Of a stretch of DNA of 31,677 nucleotides, positions 1 through 7,084 are shown one piece after another. Numbering within the stretch: the first letter of the stretch is position 1; every line of letters begins with the position of its first letter. The stretch lies in assembly GCA_017428805.1 (NCBI GenBank), contig JAFRQC010000097.1:1-31677 (forward strand), given 5' to 3'. The notes under the pieces were generated by a model. The model was given only the letters and a program-made list of their open reading frames with translations. It was not told the origin of the DNA and made no database searches. This stretch comes from Prevotella sp. (lineage in GTDB: Bacteria > Bacteroidota > Bacteroidia > Bacteroidales > Bacteroidaceae). Both the position numbers and the translations under genes were made by a program.

Positions 1-142
1 ACCCCACGTTTACGGAATACTATGTGGACTTCAATAAGGCAAGAGGGTATTATTGATAATGGAACCGCCGTATGCCGAACGGCACGTACGGTGGTGTGAG
101 AGGTCGCATGGGGAACTAATCCCCATGCTCCTACTCGATTAT
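1..142 (+). mobile_element. Group II intron, 3' end (domains V and VI)
   Basis: Domain V folds from positions 64-95: a 9-bp stem (64-72 with 87-95), a two-base bulge CG at 85-86, a 4-bp upper stem and the loop GAAC (77-80), as expected for a group II catalytic domain. Domain VI follows: GAGAGG (98-103) pairs with CCT-A-CTC (130-136), leaving A133 unpaired as the branch-point adenosine, and a 9-bp hairpin (106-114 with 120-128) caps it. The intron should end a few nt after the branch point, near 139-142. The rest of the intron and its 5' exon lie outside the window. The family assignment is strong from the two folds; the exact 3' splice site is inferred. Confidence 0.85.
3..56 (+). CDS. Possible C-terminal tail of the intron-encoded reverse transcriptase/maturase (partial)
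   Basis: The third frame is open from the window edge to TGA at 54-56 and gives 17 residues ending in ARGYY. It stops 7 nt before domain V, so it would be the last residues of the intron-encoded protein in domain IV. No reverse transcriptase motif is inside the window. The call rests on position alone. Confidence 0.4.
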   Translation, partial: PTFTEYYVDFNKARGYY

Positions 143-180
143 ACCTATTATAATTAAGGTACGCGCGAAGCCACTAATCT

Positions 181-732
181 TTATTTCAACAGTTCTTCAA
201 TCTGCTTTTCAATGTTGGCAATCTTCTCCGTGGGTTCGAAGCGGGCGATGACCTGACCTTTTTTGCTGATAAGGAACTTGGTGAAGTTCCACTTGATGTC
301 AGCCTTCTCCTTGTAGTCAGGGTCAGCCTTCGAGAGCATATCGTCGAGGATGTGGGCGATGGGGTGCTCCATATCCCAGCCGGCAAAGCCCTTCTCCCCT
401 TGCAGGAACTTGTAGAGGGGGTCGGCATCGTCGCCGTTCACCTTGATCTTCTTGAAACGCGGGAACTCCGTGCCGAAGTTGAGCTTGCAGAACTCATGGA
501 TGCTCTCGTCTGTGCCAGGGGCCTGCTGGCCGAACTGGTTGCAGGGGAAGTCGAGAATCTCGAAGCCCTGAGCATGATACTTCTCGTAGAGCTTCTCCAG
601 CTCGTCGTATTGCGGCGTGAATCCGCACTTTGTTGCCGTATTGACAATCAGCAACACTTCGTTGGCGTACTCCTTCAGGGAGACGTCCTTGCCTTTTCTG
701 TCTTTGACAGTGAAGTCATAAACTGTTCTCAT
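181..732 (-). CDS. gpx: Glutathione peroxidase family protein (probably thioredoxin-dependent)
   Basis: A 183-residue thiol peroxidase that would reduce hydrogen peroxide and organic hydroperoxides in the cytoplasm. The peroxidatic cysteine is Cys36 in NTATKCGFTPQY, where animal enzymes carry selenocysteine. The family block FPCNQFGQQ follows at 62-70, with the catalytic Gln at 70, and Trp148-Asn149 in KWNFTKF complete the tetrad. Cys82 lies 46 residues after Cys36, the position of the resolving cysteine in thioredoxin-dependent members, so thioredoxin rather than glutathione is the likely reductant. Length is normal for bacterial Gpx/BsaA proteins. It is transcribed alone from a promoter at 771-802 and ends about 40 nt from the group II intron, which lies on the opposite strand. 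The family is certain; the reductant is inferred. Confidence 0.95.
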   Translation of the reverse strand: MRTVYDFTVKDRKGKDVSLKEYANEVLLIVNTATKCGFTPQYDELEKLYEKYHAQGFEILDFPCNQFGQQAPGTDESIHEFCKLNFGTEFPRFKKIKVNGDDADPLYKFLQGEKGFAGWDMEHPIAHILDDMLSKADPDYKEKADIKWNFTKFLISKKGQVIARFEPTEKIANIEKQIEELLK

Positions 733-770
733 GTTTTGTCTAAAATATGTGATATGTTAAGTTCTGGCTA

Positions 771-802
771 CAAATTTACGACTTTTCTGCGTTTCCACCA
801 AA
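771..802 (-). promoter_or_regulatory. Promoter of the glutathione peroxidase gene
   Basis: Read on the minus strand, TTTG (799-802), 20 nt, then TAAATTTG (771-778) match the Bacteroidetes -33 TTTG and -7 TAnnTTTG boxes. The ATG is about 40 nt downstream. Confidence 0.75.
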
Positions 803-874
803 TATTTGGGCAAAAAAAGTGCGCTTAGGCATATGCAACTACCCAAGCGCAAGCTTTTTACGATGTCGTGTATG

Positions 875-1129
875 TTATTTCTTGGCAGCCTTACCGTAGC
901 GGCTCATGAACTTATCAACACGTCCAGCGGTGTCGACGAGCTTGCTCTTACCAGTATAGAACGGGTGAGAGGTGCTGGAGATTTCTACTTTTACCACAGG
1001 GTAAGTTTCGCCTTCGAATTCTACTGTGTCGTTAGTCTTTGCTGTAGACTTCGAGAGGAACATATCGCCGTTGGACATGTCCTTAAACACGACGGGGCGA
1101 TAGTTTTCGGGATGAATACCTTTTTTCAT
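875..1129 (-). CDS. rpmE2: 50S ribosomal protein L31, type B
   Basis: An 84-residue protein of the large ribosomal subunit beginning [15 protein letters not shown], with the L31 signature [13 protein letters not shown] in the second half. It lacks the CxxC zinc-binding cysteines of type A L31, so it is the zinc-independent form. The open frame continues upstream to 1237, but those residues are translated promoter and repeat sequence, so the start at 1129 is chosen. It is monocistronic between the peroxidase gene and the divergent uridine kinase gene. In other bacteria type B copies replace the zinc form under zinc shortage; no Zur site was recognised here. Confidence 0.97.
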   Translation of the reverse strand: MKKGIHPENYRPVVFKDMSNGDMFLSKSTAKTNDTVEFEGETYPVVKVEISSTSHPFYTGKSKLVDTAGRVDKFMSRYGKAAKK

Positions 1130-1179
1130 TTTGAGTTTAATATTAATAATGTAAATGTTCAAATTTTCACTTTGGGCTG

Positions 1180-1187
1180 CAAAGGTA
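1180..1187 (-). promoter_or_regulatory. -7 box of the L31 gene
   Basis: TACCTTTG on the minus strand, about 50 nt before the L31 start codon. No clear TTTG box lies 19-21 nt upstream; that stretch is occupied by ACTTTGT-type short repeats (about 1201-1231). Confidence 0.6.
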
Positions 1188-1304
1188 CTGCTTTTTTTTG
1201 AACTTTGGACTTTGTACTTTGTACTTTGTGACTGCAATTAAGGATTATTAACTAATCTGCAACAAAAAGTTCCGTCTTCCATGTTCCATATTCAATGTTT
1301 TTTG

Positions 1305-1312
1305 TAACTTTG
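1305..1312 (+). promoter_or_regulatory. -7 box of the uridine kinase gene
   Basis: TAACTTTG on the plus strand, 23 nt before the udk ATG, matches TAnnTTTG. The -33 box is not clear. Confidence 0.55.
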
Positions 1313-1335
1313 TACCCATTAAAAGTACAATAACT

Positions 1336-1977
1336 ATGATCATCATCGGAATCGCTGGCGGTTCGGGTTCTGGCAAGACCACCGTCGTGAAGCGTATTGC
1401 CAAGGCGCTGCCGCCACATTGTGCGGCCGTCATCCCGTTGGACTCCTATTACAACGACACTACCGACCTGACCGCAGAAGAGCGCAAGGCCATCAACTTC
1501 GACCATCCTGACGCTTTCGACTGGAAGTTGCTCACGGAACAAATCAAAAAGCTGAAGAACGGCGAGGCCATCGAACAGCCTACCTATTCGTATGTGCTCT
1601 CAAACCGTCTGCCTGAAACCATCCATGTGGATCCGAAGCCAGTGATTATCCTCGAAGGCATCATGACGCTGCACTATAAGAAACTGCGCGACATGATGGA
1701 CCTGAAGATCTATGTGGATACCGACAGCGACGTGCGCCTGATCCGTAATATCCGTCGTGACGTGGTGGAGAGGGGCAGAACCGTTGAGATGGTGCTGAGT
1801 CATTACGAGAACGATGTGAAACCTATGCACGAGCAATTCATCGAACCCACGAAGAAATTTGCCGACCTCATCATTCCCTGGGGACGTGAGAACAAACGGG
1901 GTATCGATATCCTGCGTACCTACATTCAGGGATTCTCCGAAGAGGTACGTGAGGAAATGAAGGGTATAGAGGATTAG
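1336..1977 (+). CDS. udk: Uridine kinase
   Basis: Phosphorylates uridine and cytidine to UMP and CMP with ATP or GTP in pyrimidine salvage. The 213-residue protein opens with the P-loop GIAGGSGSGKTT (residues 5-16), followed by the LDSYYND segment with Asp36, then NFDHPDAFDW, which is typical of the nucleoside site, and the Arg-rich lid RNIRRDVVERGRT in the second half. Length and motif order are those of bacterial Udk. It has its own -7 box and converges with the DUF308 gene: the two stop codons overlap at 1974-1977, so the transcripts must run into each other. Confidence 0.97.
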   Translation: MIIIGIAGGSGSGKTTVVKRIAKALPPHCAAVIPLDSYYNDTTDLTAEERKAINFDHPDAFDWKLLTEQIKKLKNGEAIEQPTYSYVLSNRLPETIHVDPKPVIILEGIMTLHYKKLRDMMDLKIYVDTDSDVRLIRNIRRDVVERGRTVEMVLSHYENDVKPMHEQFIEPTKKFADLIIPWGRENKRGIDILRTYIQGFSEEVREEMKGIED

Positions 1978-2690
1978 TCCTCAGTAGTAGATTTGGGGAG
2001 GTAGACCTCGTGATCTTTAGGGATGGCGTCGCCAGCCTCCCCATCATTTTGTACCTCCTCAACCACCTGTACCTCCTCTGTTTCCTTGATTTCCTCGGCC
2101 TGCTGAATCTCCTGTGCCTTGGCAAACTTGCGTCTGTCAGAGTGGAACTTGATAGAGTTGATCATCTCCGTCACACCATACAGCAGTGTACACCAGCCGA
2201 GGATGAGCATGGCGACGCTTGCAGGATCCATCGGACGGATGATGACATAAAGGCCTGTAAGCAGGATGACAGAGGGGAATATCCAGTAGCCGAAGCTGAT
2301 TTTACCAAACTTTCTGGCATTTACCAGGTTCATATACTGGTTGATGGCACCTAGGATGAGCATGCCGCCGATGATATACATCAGAGCGGTAATGAAGATG
2401 TTGGGTGTCAGCGCGAGGATGGCGCCGAGGATGATGCTTCCCACACCGACGATGGGGAAGGTGGGGGGCTCGCCTGTCAGGACATTGCCCTCGGCATCGG
2501 TGATCTTGTATTCAGACATATGTTTCCTGGCGTTGATATACACTACCAGCGAGATGATGCCTGAGAGGAAGAAGAGGACACCAATGGCGACGGTAATCCA
2601 CGTGACGGTATTGTCGGGATACTTGATGAGCAGAATACCTACTGCGATGGCGCAGATGGCGCGGAAGAATGAACTTTGTAATATCTTCAT
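1974..2690 (-). CDS. HdeD/DUF308 family membrane protein
   Basis: A 238-residue integral membrane protein with about six hydrophobic helices, beginning with RAICAIAVGILLIKYP near the N-terminus and ending near residue 180. The paired-helix pattern and short loops resemble the DUF308 (HdeD) family, whose E. coli member is linked to acid resistance. A charged cytoplasmic tail of about 55 residues follows, rich in Glu (KETEEVQVVEEVQ). The frame is open to 2720, but MKILQSS at 2690 fits the promoter at 2718-2749 and a normal N-terminus. It overlaps the udk stop codon tail to tail. Function in this organism is unknown. Confidence 0.8.
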   Translation of the reverse strand: MKILQSSFFRAICAIAVGILLIKYPDNTVTWITVAIGVLFFLSGIISLVVYINARKHMSEYKITDAEGNVLTGEPPTFPIVGVGSIILGAILALTPNIFITALMYIIGGMLILGAINQYMNLVNARKFGKISFGYWIFPSVILLTGLYVIIRPMDPASVAMLILGWCTLLYGVTEMINSIKFHSDRRKFAKAQEIQQAEEIKETEEVQVVEEVQNDGEAGDAIPKDHEVYLPKSTTED

Positions 2691-2717
2691 AATGGGTCTA
2701 AATTCTATTTTACGCTG

Positions 2718-2749
2718 CAAAAATACAAAATTATTGTGGAAATCCCAAA
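2718..2749 (-). promoter_or_regulatory. Promoter of the DUF308 gene
   Basis: On the minus strand TTTG (2746-2749), 20 nt, TATTTTTG (2718-2725). It overlaps the divergent promoter of the histidine phosphatase gene (2758-2765 on the plus strand), so the two genes share about 90 nt of control region. Confidence 0.75.
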
Positions 2750-2757
2750 TATTTCAG

Positions 2758-2765
2758 TAATTTTG
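2758..2765 (+). promoter_or_regulatory. -7 box of the histidine phosphatase gene
   Basis: TAATTTTG on the plus strand, 16 nt before the start codon. ATTG at 2733-2736 could serve as a weak -33 box with 21 nt spacing. Confidence 0.6.
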
Positions 2766-2781
2766 CACCAAAATCATAAGA

Positions 2782-3291
2782 ATGGATACAATATTATATC
2801 TCGCAAGGCACGGAGAAACGGTGGATAATGCCAATCAGATTATGCAGGGACAGACGCAGGGCGAACTCAACAAGAACGGTCTGCGTCAGGCCCGTGAACT
2901 CAGCGAACAGTGGAAGGACCGTGAGATCGACGTCGTTGTGGCCAGCGACCTGAAACGTTCAGTGGATACGGCTACTATCCTCGCCGCGCCCCATGGACTG
3001 GAGGTCGTCACGACGCCATTGCTGAGGGAACGTGATTGGGGTGGTTTTACGGGAAGATATATCCCTAGCCTGAAAAACGAGGTGTGGCCAGACGATATAG
3101 AGACATTAGAAAACCTTCTTTCCCGGGCTGGCGAATTCATCGCCTACGTCAAGAAGACTTATCCGGGAAAGAAGGTGCTGGCCGTAGGACATGGCATTAT
3201 CAATAAAGCTGTCCAGGCTGTCTATTATAAGAAGTCAATGAGCGAGATTTCGAGGATGTCGAATGCGGAAGTCAGGGAGTTGGTGCTCTGA
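2782..3291 (+). CDS. Histidine phosphatase (phosphoglycerate mutase-like) family protein
   Basis: A 169-residue cytoplasmic phosphatase or mutase-fold enzyme. The phospho-accepting histidine is His10 in LARHGET, with Arg9, Arg59 in SDLKRSVDTA, Glu83 in RERDWGG and the second histidine His137 in VGHGIIN completing the usual pocket. At this size and without the mutase-specific insertions it is more likely a broad phosphatase (CobC/GpmB type) than glycolytic phosphoglycerate mutase; the substrate cannot be read from the sequence. Transcribed alone, it ends one base before the convergent Gly-rich gene. Confidence 0.9.
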   Translation: MDTILYLARHGETVDNANQIMQGQTQGELNKNGLRQARELSEQWKDREIDVVVASDLKRSVDTATILAAPHGLEVVTTPLLRERDWGGFTGRYIPSLKNEVWPDDIETLENLLSRAGEFIAYVKKTYPGKKVLAVGHGIINKAVQAVYYKKSMSEISRMSNAEVRELVL

Positions 3292-3292
3292 C

Positions 3293-4339
3293 TTATCGGT
3301 GTCCGCCCATTCTGCCGCCACCGCCACCGCTATGTCCACCACCGTGAGAACCACCTCCGTGTGAGCCTCCGCTGAAGGAACCACCGCCGCGAGAGCCGCC
3401 ACTGCTGAATCCGCCGCTGCGTGAACCACCGCTATGAGAACCTCCACTGAATCCACCGCGAGAGCCGCCGCTGAATCCACCACTACGTGAACCGCCACTG
3501 TAAGAGCCGCTTCGTGAACCTCCGCTGAATGAGCCACTGCCGCGAGAGCTGCCGCTGTAAGTGCTGCTTCTGTGCGAACTCATGCCGCTACGGCTGGGGC
3601 TGCTGAAGGTGCTGTTGCCACGAGAACCTCTGTCGATAGATCTGGAGGGACTCCTACGTTCCATACTTCCGGCAGAACCGTTCCGGCGCTCCATGGAGCT
3701 ACCTCTGCGCTCGATGCCCCTGTTGTTACCAGGATTTCTCCTTTCGATAGAGCCTCTTCCGATGCGGCCTCTGTCACCTGCAGTGATGCGGGTTGAGCTG
3801 TGACGGTTGCTGCGGAAGTCTCCGCGGTTCCAACGGTCGTGCATGCCGACGTGCTCTCTGTGTGGGGCACGGAAGTGCTCGCGATGGCCGTGATAGTAGC
3901 CGTGTCCGCCTACTCTGTGCCAGGCGTGGGCACCATGATAAGAGTGGTAGAAATGAGGACGTCCGAAATAGAAGTAGTCACGGTGTGGGTAACGGGCATA
4001 GATGCCGAAGTGCCAATAACCGGCGTCCCAGTACAGCGGACGATAGAAATAAGAAGCTGCGAGGAAGGCATCCCACTGCCAGTCAAGCAGGATATAGCTC
4101 AAATCGAGATTACGGCGCTCCCAATAGGTTCCGTACACATCGTAACGGCTGGTGACACCCATCAGGTAGTCGAGATTGATCTCATAGGCTGCCTCGTACT
4201 GCTCGTCAGTGAGATTCAGCTCATAAGCCATCTTGTCAGTCAGGAACAGGGCCTCGTTGCGGGCCTGCTCATAGCTCATTGCGTTTGCAGAGACGGTTGC
4301 TGTCAGCATCATCATCAGTGCGAAAATCATCTTCTTCAT
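3293..4339 (-). CDS. Secreted His/Tyr-rich protein with Gly/Ser/Arg low-complexity tail
   Basis: A 348-residue exported protein of unknown function. Residues 1-20 form a signal peptide ending ANA. Residues 21 to about 110 form a compact, probably helical domain (LNLTDEQYEAAYEINLDYL). Residues about 110-180 are rich in His, Tyr and aromatic residues, and from about 180 to the end the protein is a basic, disordered chain of Gly, Ser, Arg and His with many imperfect SGGSRSGGF units. The final third is highly biased and is the source of several spurious antisense frames. No catalytic motif is seen. A promoter at 4389-4420 and an inverted repeat just upstream of it suggest specific regulation. Confidence 0.8.
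   Translation of the reverse strand: MKKMIFALMMMLTATVSANAMSYEQARNEALFLTDKMAYELNLTDEQYEAAYEINLDYLMGVTSRYDVYGTYWERRNLDLSYILLDWQWDAFLAASYFYRPLYWDAGYWHFGIYARYPHRDYFYFGRPHFYHSYHGAHAWHRVGGHGYYHGHREHFRAPHREHVGMHDRWNRGDFRSNRHSSTRITAGDRGRIGRGSIERRNPGNNRGIERRGSSMERRNGSAGSMERRSPSRSIDRGSRGNSTFSSPSRSGMSSHRSSTYSGSSRGSGSFSGGSRSGSYSGGSRSGGFSGGSRGGFSGGSHSGGSRSGGFSSGGSRGGGSFSGGSHGGGSHGGGHSGGGGGRMGGHR
3305..3620 (-). repeat. Degenerate tandem repeat coding for SGGSRSGG units
   Basis: The 3' third of the secreted protein gene consists of imperfect 9- to 27-bp repeats built from GGA/GGC/GGT, TCA/AGC/AGT and CGT codons. Such DNA is prone to length change in whole-codon steps. Confidence 0.7.
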
Positions 4340-4388
4340 ACTCGTATTGTTTTAAAGGGTTTTACTTCATTTTATCTCTTTCACGATG

Positions 4389-4420
4389 CAAAGTAACAAC
4401 AAAAACGGGGCATACGCAAA
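4389..4420 (-). promoter_or_regulatory. Promoter of the Gly-rich secreted protein gene
   Basis: On the minus strand TTTG (4417-4420), 20 nt, TTACTTTG (4389-4396). The -7 box has one departure from TAnnTTTG. The -33 box directly touches the inverted repeat at 4421-4451. Confidence 0.55.
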
Positions 4421-4451
4421 GGATTTTCCCTAATCGGGTAGGGGAAAATCC
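4421..4451. promoter_or_regulatory. Inverted repeat, probable operator between divergent genes
   Basis: GGATTTTCCC (4421-4430) and GGGAAAATCC (4442-4451) are perfect 10-base inverted arms around an 11-base spacer. The symmetry extends inward with CTA/TAG if one base is looped out. It lies between the -33 box of the Gly-rich gene and the -7 box of wzi, and has no T run, so it looks like a protein-binding site rather than a terminator. The binding protein is unknown. Confidence 0.55.
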
Positions 4452-4483
4452 CTAAACTGTATGGTTATTCGGAATAATTGTTG

Positions 4484-4491
4484 TAATTTTG
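4484..4491 (+). promoter_or_regulatory. -7 box of wzi
   Basis: TAATTTTG, 24 nt before the wzi start codon. No TTTG box was found at 19-21 nt upstream, which may mean activator dependence. Confidence 0.5.
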
Positions 4492-4515
4492 CACCGTCAA
4501 AGAGCTATATAGCAT

Positions 4516-6078
4516 ATGAGAATTGTTTTTTCTACCTTATTAATAATAGGATCGTTACTGACGGCGCAGGCACAGGAACGTTCTTTGTTCGACAGTCTCG
4601 TCTATCGAGCAGAGCTTCAGGGTACCGTCTCAGGTGGCGACCATAACCCGCTGTGGCTCCATTCCAACAAATACGGTCTCAGTTCGTTGAAGAATACGAA
4701 TGGTTATCTGCGTGGTGCCATCGAACGTCCTTTGTCGCTTGACAATGGCAGGAAATGGGGCATCGGCTATGGTCTCGACGTGGCAGTGGCCGCAGGATTC
4801 ACCAGTAAACTTATTGTGCAGCAGGCTTTTGTGGAGGCTCGCTGGCTCAAGGGAACGCTGACTGTCGGTGCCAAGGAATATCCTATGGAACTGAAGAATC
4901 AGGAACTGAGCTCCGGCGCGCAGACCTTCGGTATCAACGCCCGTCCTATTCCTCAGGTAAGACTTGCCCTGCCAGACTATTGGATCATCCCGCATACGAA
5001 GAAATGGCTGGCTTTCAAGGGCCATATCGCCTACGGCAAGACTACCGACGATAAATGGCAGAAGGACTTTACCAATCAACAGCATAAATATACCGAAGAC
5101 ATGCTTTATCACTCCAAGGCAGGTTATCTGAAGATTGGTAATCCTGAAGATGTCTTGTTCTCCATAGAGCTGGGAGCCGAGCTTGCCACCCAGTTTGGAG
5201 GCACATGTTATCGTTTCCATTCAGATGGCACCCCTGATGATGTCGTTTATCAGGAAGGGGGACTCAAAGGCATGCTGAGAGCATTGATACCTGGTGGAAA
5301 AGATACTGTGGATGATGATTATACGGGTGGTGCAGGAAACAGCTTAGGCAGTTGGTTGGCACGTTTTAATTTTGACACAGATGAATGGGGCTTTAGCTTT
5401 TATGCCGACCATTTCTTTGAAGACCATTCTTCCATGTTCTTCATGGACTATGATGGATATGGTGAAGGCCCTGAATGGAATGTCAAGAAGAAACGTCGTT
5501 ATTTCCTGTATGCCTTGAAAGATATACAATTGGGCGTTGAGATCCGTTTTGTGGATGCCCCATGGCTGAATAACATTCTGTTTGAGTATTTCTATTCCAA
5601 ATACCAGAGTGGCCCTGTGTACCATGACCATGATGAGGTCGTTTCTGACCACATAGGCGGACAGGATAATTTCTATAACCACAGTCTTTATACCGGCTGG
5701 CAGCATTGGGGACAGGTAATCGGTAATCCGCTATACCTGTCGCCTCTTTATAATTCCGATCAGTCGATAGAGGTCAAGAACAATCGTAGTAATGCATTCC
5801 ATATTGGATTCAGTGGCGATCCTATCCCTGGGTTGCATTATCGTTTCCTTGGAACTTATCTGAAAGGTTTTGGTACCTACGACACCCCTTACTCTGACCC
5901 ACGTAAGACATTCTCCATGCTTGCAGAAGCCTCTTACTCTTTTGCCAATACTTCTAAGTATAGTGGCTGGAGCCTGAGAGGTGCTTTAGGTATGGACTTT
6001 GGAAAACTTTTGGGTAATAACTATGGTGTTCAATTGACAATTGCCAAAAATGGCATCTTAAAAAAGAATAAGAAATGA
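4516..6078 (+). CDS. wzi: Capsule assembly Wzi family outer-membrane protein
   Basis: A 520-residue outer-membrane beta-barrel protein of the Wzi family, which anchors or organises capsular polysaccharide at the cell surface. Residues 1-19 are a signal peptide (cut near TAQAQ). The rest alternates short amphipathic strands and loops, with the N-terminal block GGDHNPLWLHSNKYGLSSL, the segment GAKEYPMELKNQELSSG at about 115-135, and a barrel-like C-terminus. Bacteroidetes Wzi-like proteins have this length and layout. It reads toward the capsule locus, is not part of its operon, and is translationally coupled to the following lipoprotein gene through an ATGA overlap at 6075-6078. Confidence 0.85.
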   Translation: MRIVFSTLLIIGSLLTAQAQERSLFDSLVYRAELQGTVSGGDHNPLWLHSNKYGLSSLKNTNGYLRGAIERPLSLDNGRKWGIGYGLDVAVAAGFTSKLIVQQAFVEARWLKGTLTVGAKEYPMELKNQELSSGAQTFGINARPIPQVRLALPDYWIIPHTKKWLAFKGHIAYGKTTDDKWQKDFTNQQHKYTEDMLYHSKAGYLKIGNPEDVLFSIELGAELATQFGGTCYRFHSDGTPDDVVYQEGGLKGMLRALIPGGKDTVDDDYTGGAGNSLGSWLARFNFDTDEWGFSFYADHFFEDHSSMFFMDYDGYGEGPEWNVKKKRRYFLYALKDIQLGVEIRFVDAPWLNNILFEYFYSKYQSGPVYHDHDEVVSDHIGGQDNFYNHSLYTGWQHWGQVIGNPLYLSPLYNSDQSIEVKNNRSNAFHIGFSGDPIPGLHYRFLGTYLKGFGTYDTPYSDPRKTFSMLAEASYSFANTSKYSGWSLRGALGMDFGKLLGNNYGVQLTIAKNGILKKNKK

Positions 6079-6515
6079 GAAAACTGATATCTATATTGGC
6101 ACTTGGCATATTACTTGTATCCTGTGAATTGGAAACATCAGGAAACAAGGAATTGGATGGCTATTGGCAGATGAGCCAGGTTGACACTTTGGCTACAGGC
6201 GGTGTTACTGATACACGTGAAGCTCTTATATATTGGGGAATTCAAGGTAAACTGCTACAGATCCGCTTCTCTGAGAACGGGAAGTATTTGGGAGAAGGCT
6301 TGCTGTTCAGGTTTGAGAGAGGAGCCTATACTCTGAACTTGTCGTCTCCCATCCGTCACCATCTGTATGAGACGGATGAACCTATCGACGATGTAGAGGT
6401 TCTCAAGCCCTATGGCATTTATGACTTAGAGGAAGTCTTCTCCATCGAAACATTGAATGATGATGAGATGGTGCTATTCAACGATGAACTGCGTCTGCAT
6501 TTCCGAAGGTATTAG
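6075..6515 (+). CDS. Small lipoprotein, lipocalin-like
   Basis: A 146-residue lipoprotein with a type II signal peptide: the lipobox LVSC places the acylated cysteine at residue 17. The mature part begins ELDGYWQMSQVDTL and contains repeated beta-strand patterns (LLQIRFSENGKYLGEG) like the small lipocalin-like domains common in Bacteroidales lipoproteins. It starts inside the wzi stop codon, so the two are probably made together at the envelope, and its stop overlaps that of the convergent phosphoglycosyl transferase gene at 6512-6515. Fold assignment is by resemblance; no function is known. Confidence 0.7.
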   Translation: MRKLISILALGILLVSCELETSGNKELDGYWQMSQVDTLATGGVTDTREALIYWGIQGKLLQIRFSENGKYLGEGLLFRFERGAYTLNLSSPIRHHLYETDEPIDDVEVLKPYGIYDLEEVFSIETLNDDEMVLFNDELRLHFRRY

Positions 6516-7084
6516 AAGCGTCTGCCGCTAATGATGCTGAAGAACGTCTCCATGAGGATCTTCGCGTCGAGCCATAACGACTGGTGCTCAAGGTAGTAGA
6601 GATCCATCTCCAGGCGTATGAGCATCTTCTCCATTGTGTCGGTATAGCCGTTGTGTAGCGTGGCATAACTCGTAACCCCTGGACGGAGGGCATAGAGTCT
6701 CTCATAACGGGGGTCGTGCTGCATGATCAGATCGATATAGTATTTCCGTTCCGGTCGCGGTCCGATGAACGCCATGTCACCCTTCGCCACATTCCATAAC
6801 TGCGGCAGTTCGTCCAGATGGTGGTCGCGCAGAAATCGGCCAGTCTTGGTCATGTCCTTGCTTTTCTCATGTCCGAAGAGGGCGTTCTCGTCACGTTCCT
6901 TGTCAATGGTCATACTACGGAACTTATAGATGTTGAAGGGCTTGCCGCCCAGTCCGATGCGCTCTTGCTTGAAGATGGCAGGTCCGCCGTCTTCCAGCTT
7001 CACTGCCAGATAACAGATGAGCAGGAGCGGGGAGAATATGATCAGGCAGAGCACGGCCACCAGCAGGTCTATAAGTCTCTTCAT
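6512..7084 (-). CDS. Undecaprenyl-phosphate sugar phosphotransferase (monotopic phosphoglycosyl transferase)
   Basis: Transfers a sugar 1-phosphate from a UDP-sugar to undecaprenyl phosphate at the inner face of the inner membrane, starting repeat-unit synthesis. The 190-residue protein has one N-terminal membrane segment (residues about 5-28), then the family motifs [12 protein letters not shown] (39-50), KFRSM (54-58), the catalytic Asp91-Glu92 in [14 protein letters not shown], and GPRPE (108-112). Its size is that of the minimal PglC-type enzymes. It is the last gene of the capsule operon, overlapping the preceding fusion gene by ATGA at 7081-7084. The fusion upstream carries a second copy of the same domain, so the locus has two initiating transferases. 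Confidence 0.93.
   Translation of the reverse strand: MKRLIDLLVAVLCLIIFSPLLLICYLAVKLEDGGPAIFKQERIGLGGKPFNIYKFRSMTIDKERDENALFGHEKSKDMTKTGRFLRDHHLDELPQLWNVAKGDMAFIGPRPERKYYIDLIMQHDPRYERLYALRPGVTSYATLHNGYTDTMEKMLIRLEMDLYYLEHQSLWLDAKILMETFFSIISGRRF

Noticed and set aside
1201..1231. ACTTTGT-type short repeats between the L31 and uridine kinase genes
   Set aside because: Only four imperfect units in a promoter region; similar simple repeats are common in AT-rich Bacteroidetes spacers and no function is indicated.
3561..4396. Plus-strand frames opposite the Gly-rich gene
   Set aside because: Products of repetitive GC-biased codons; low-complexity Ala/Val/Leu translations.
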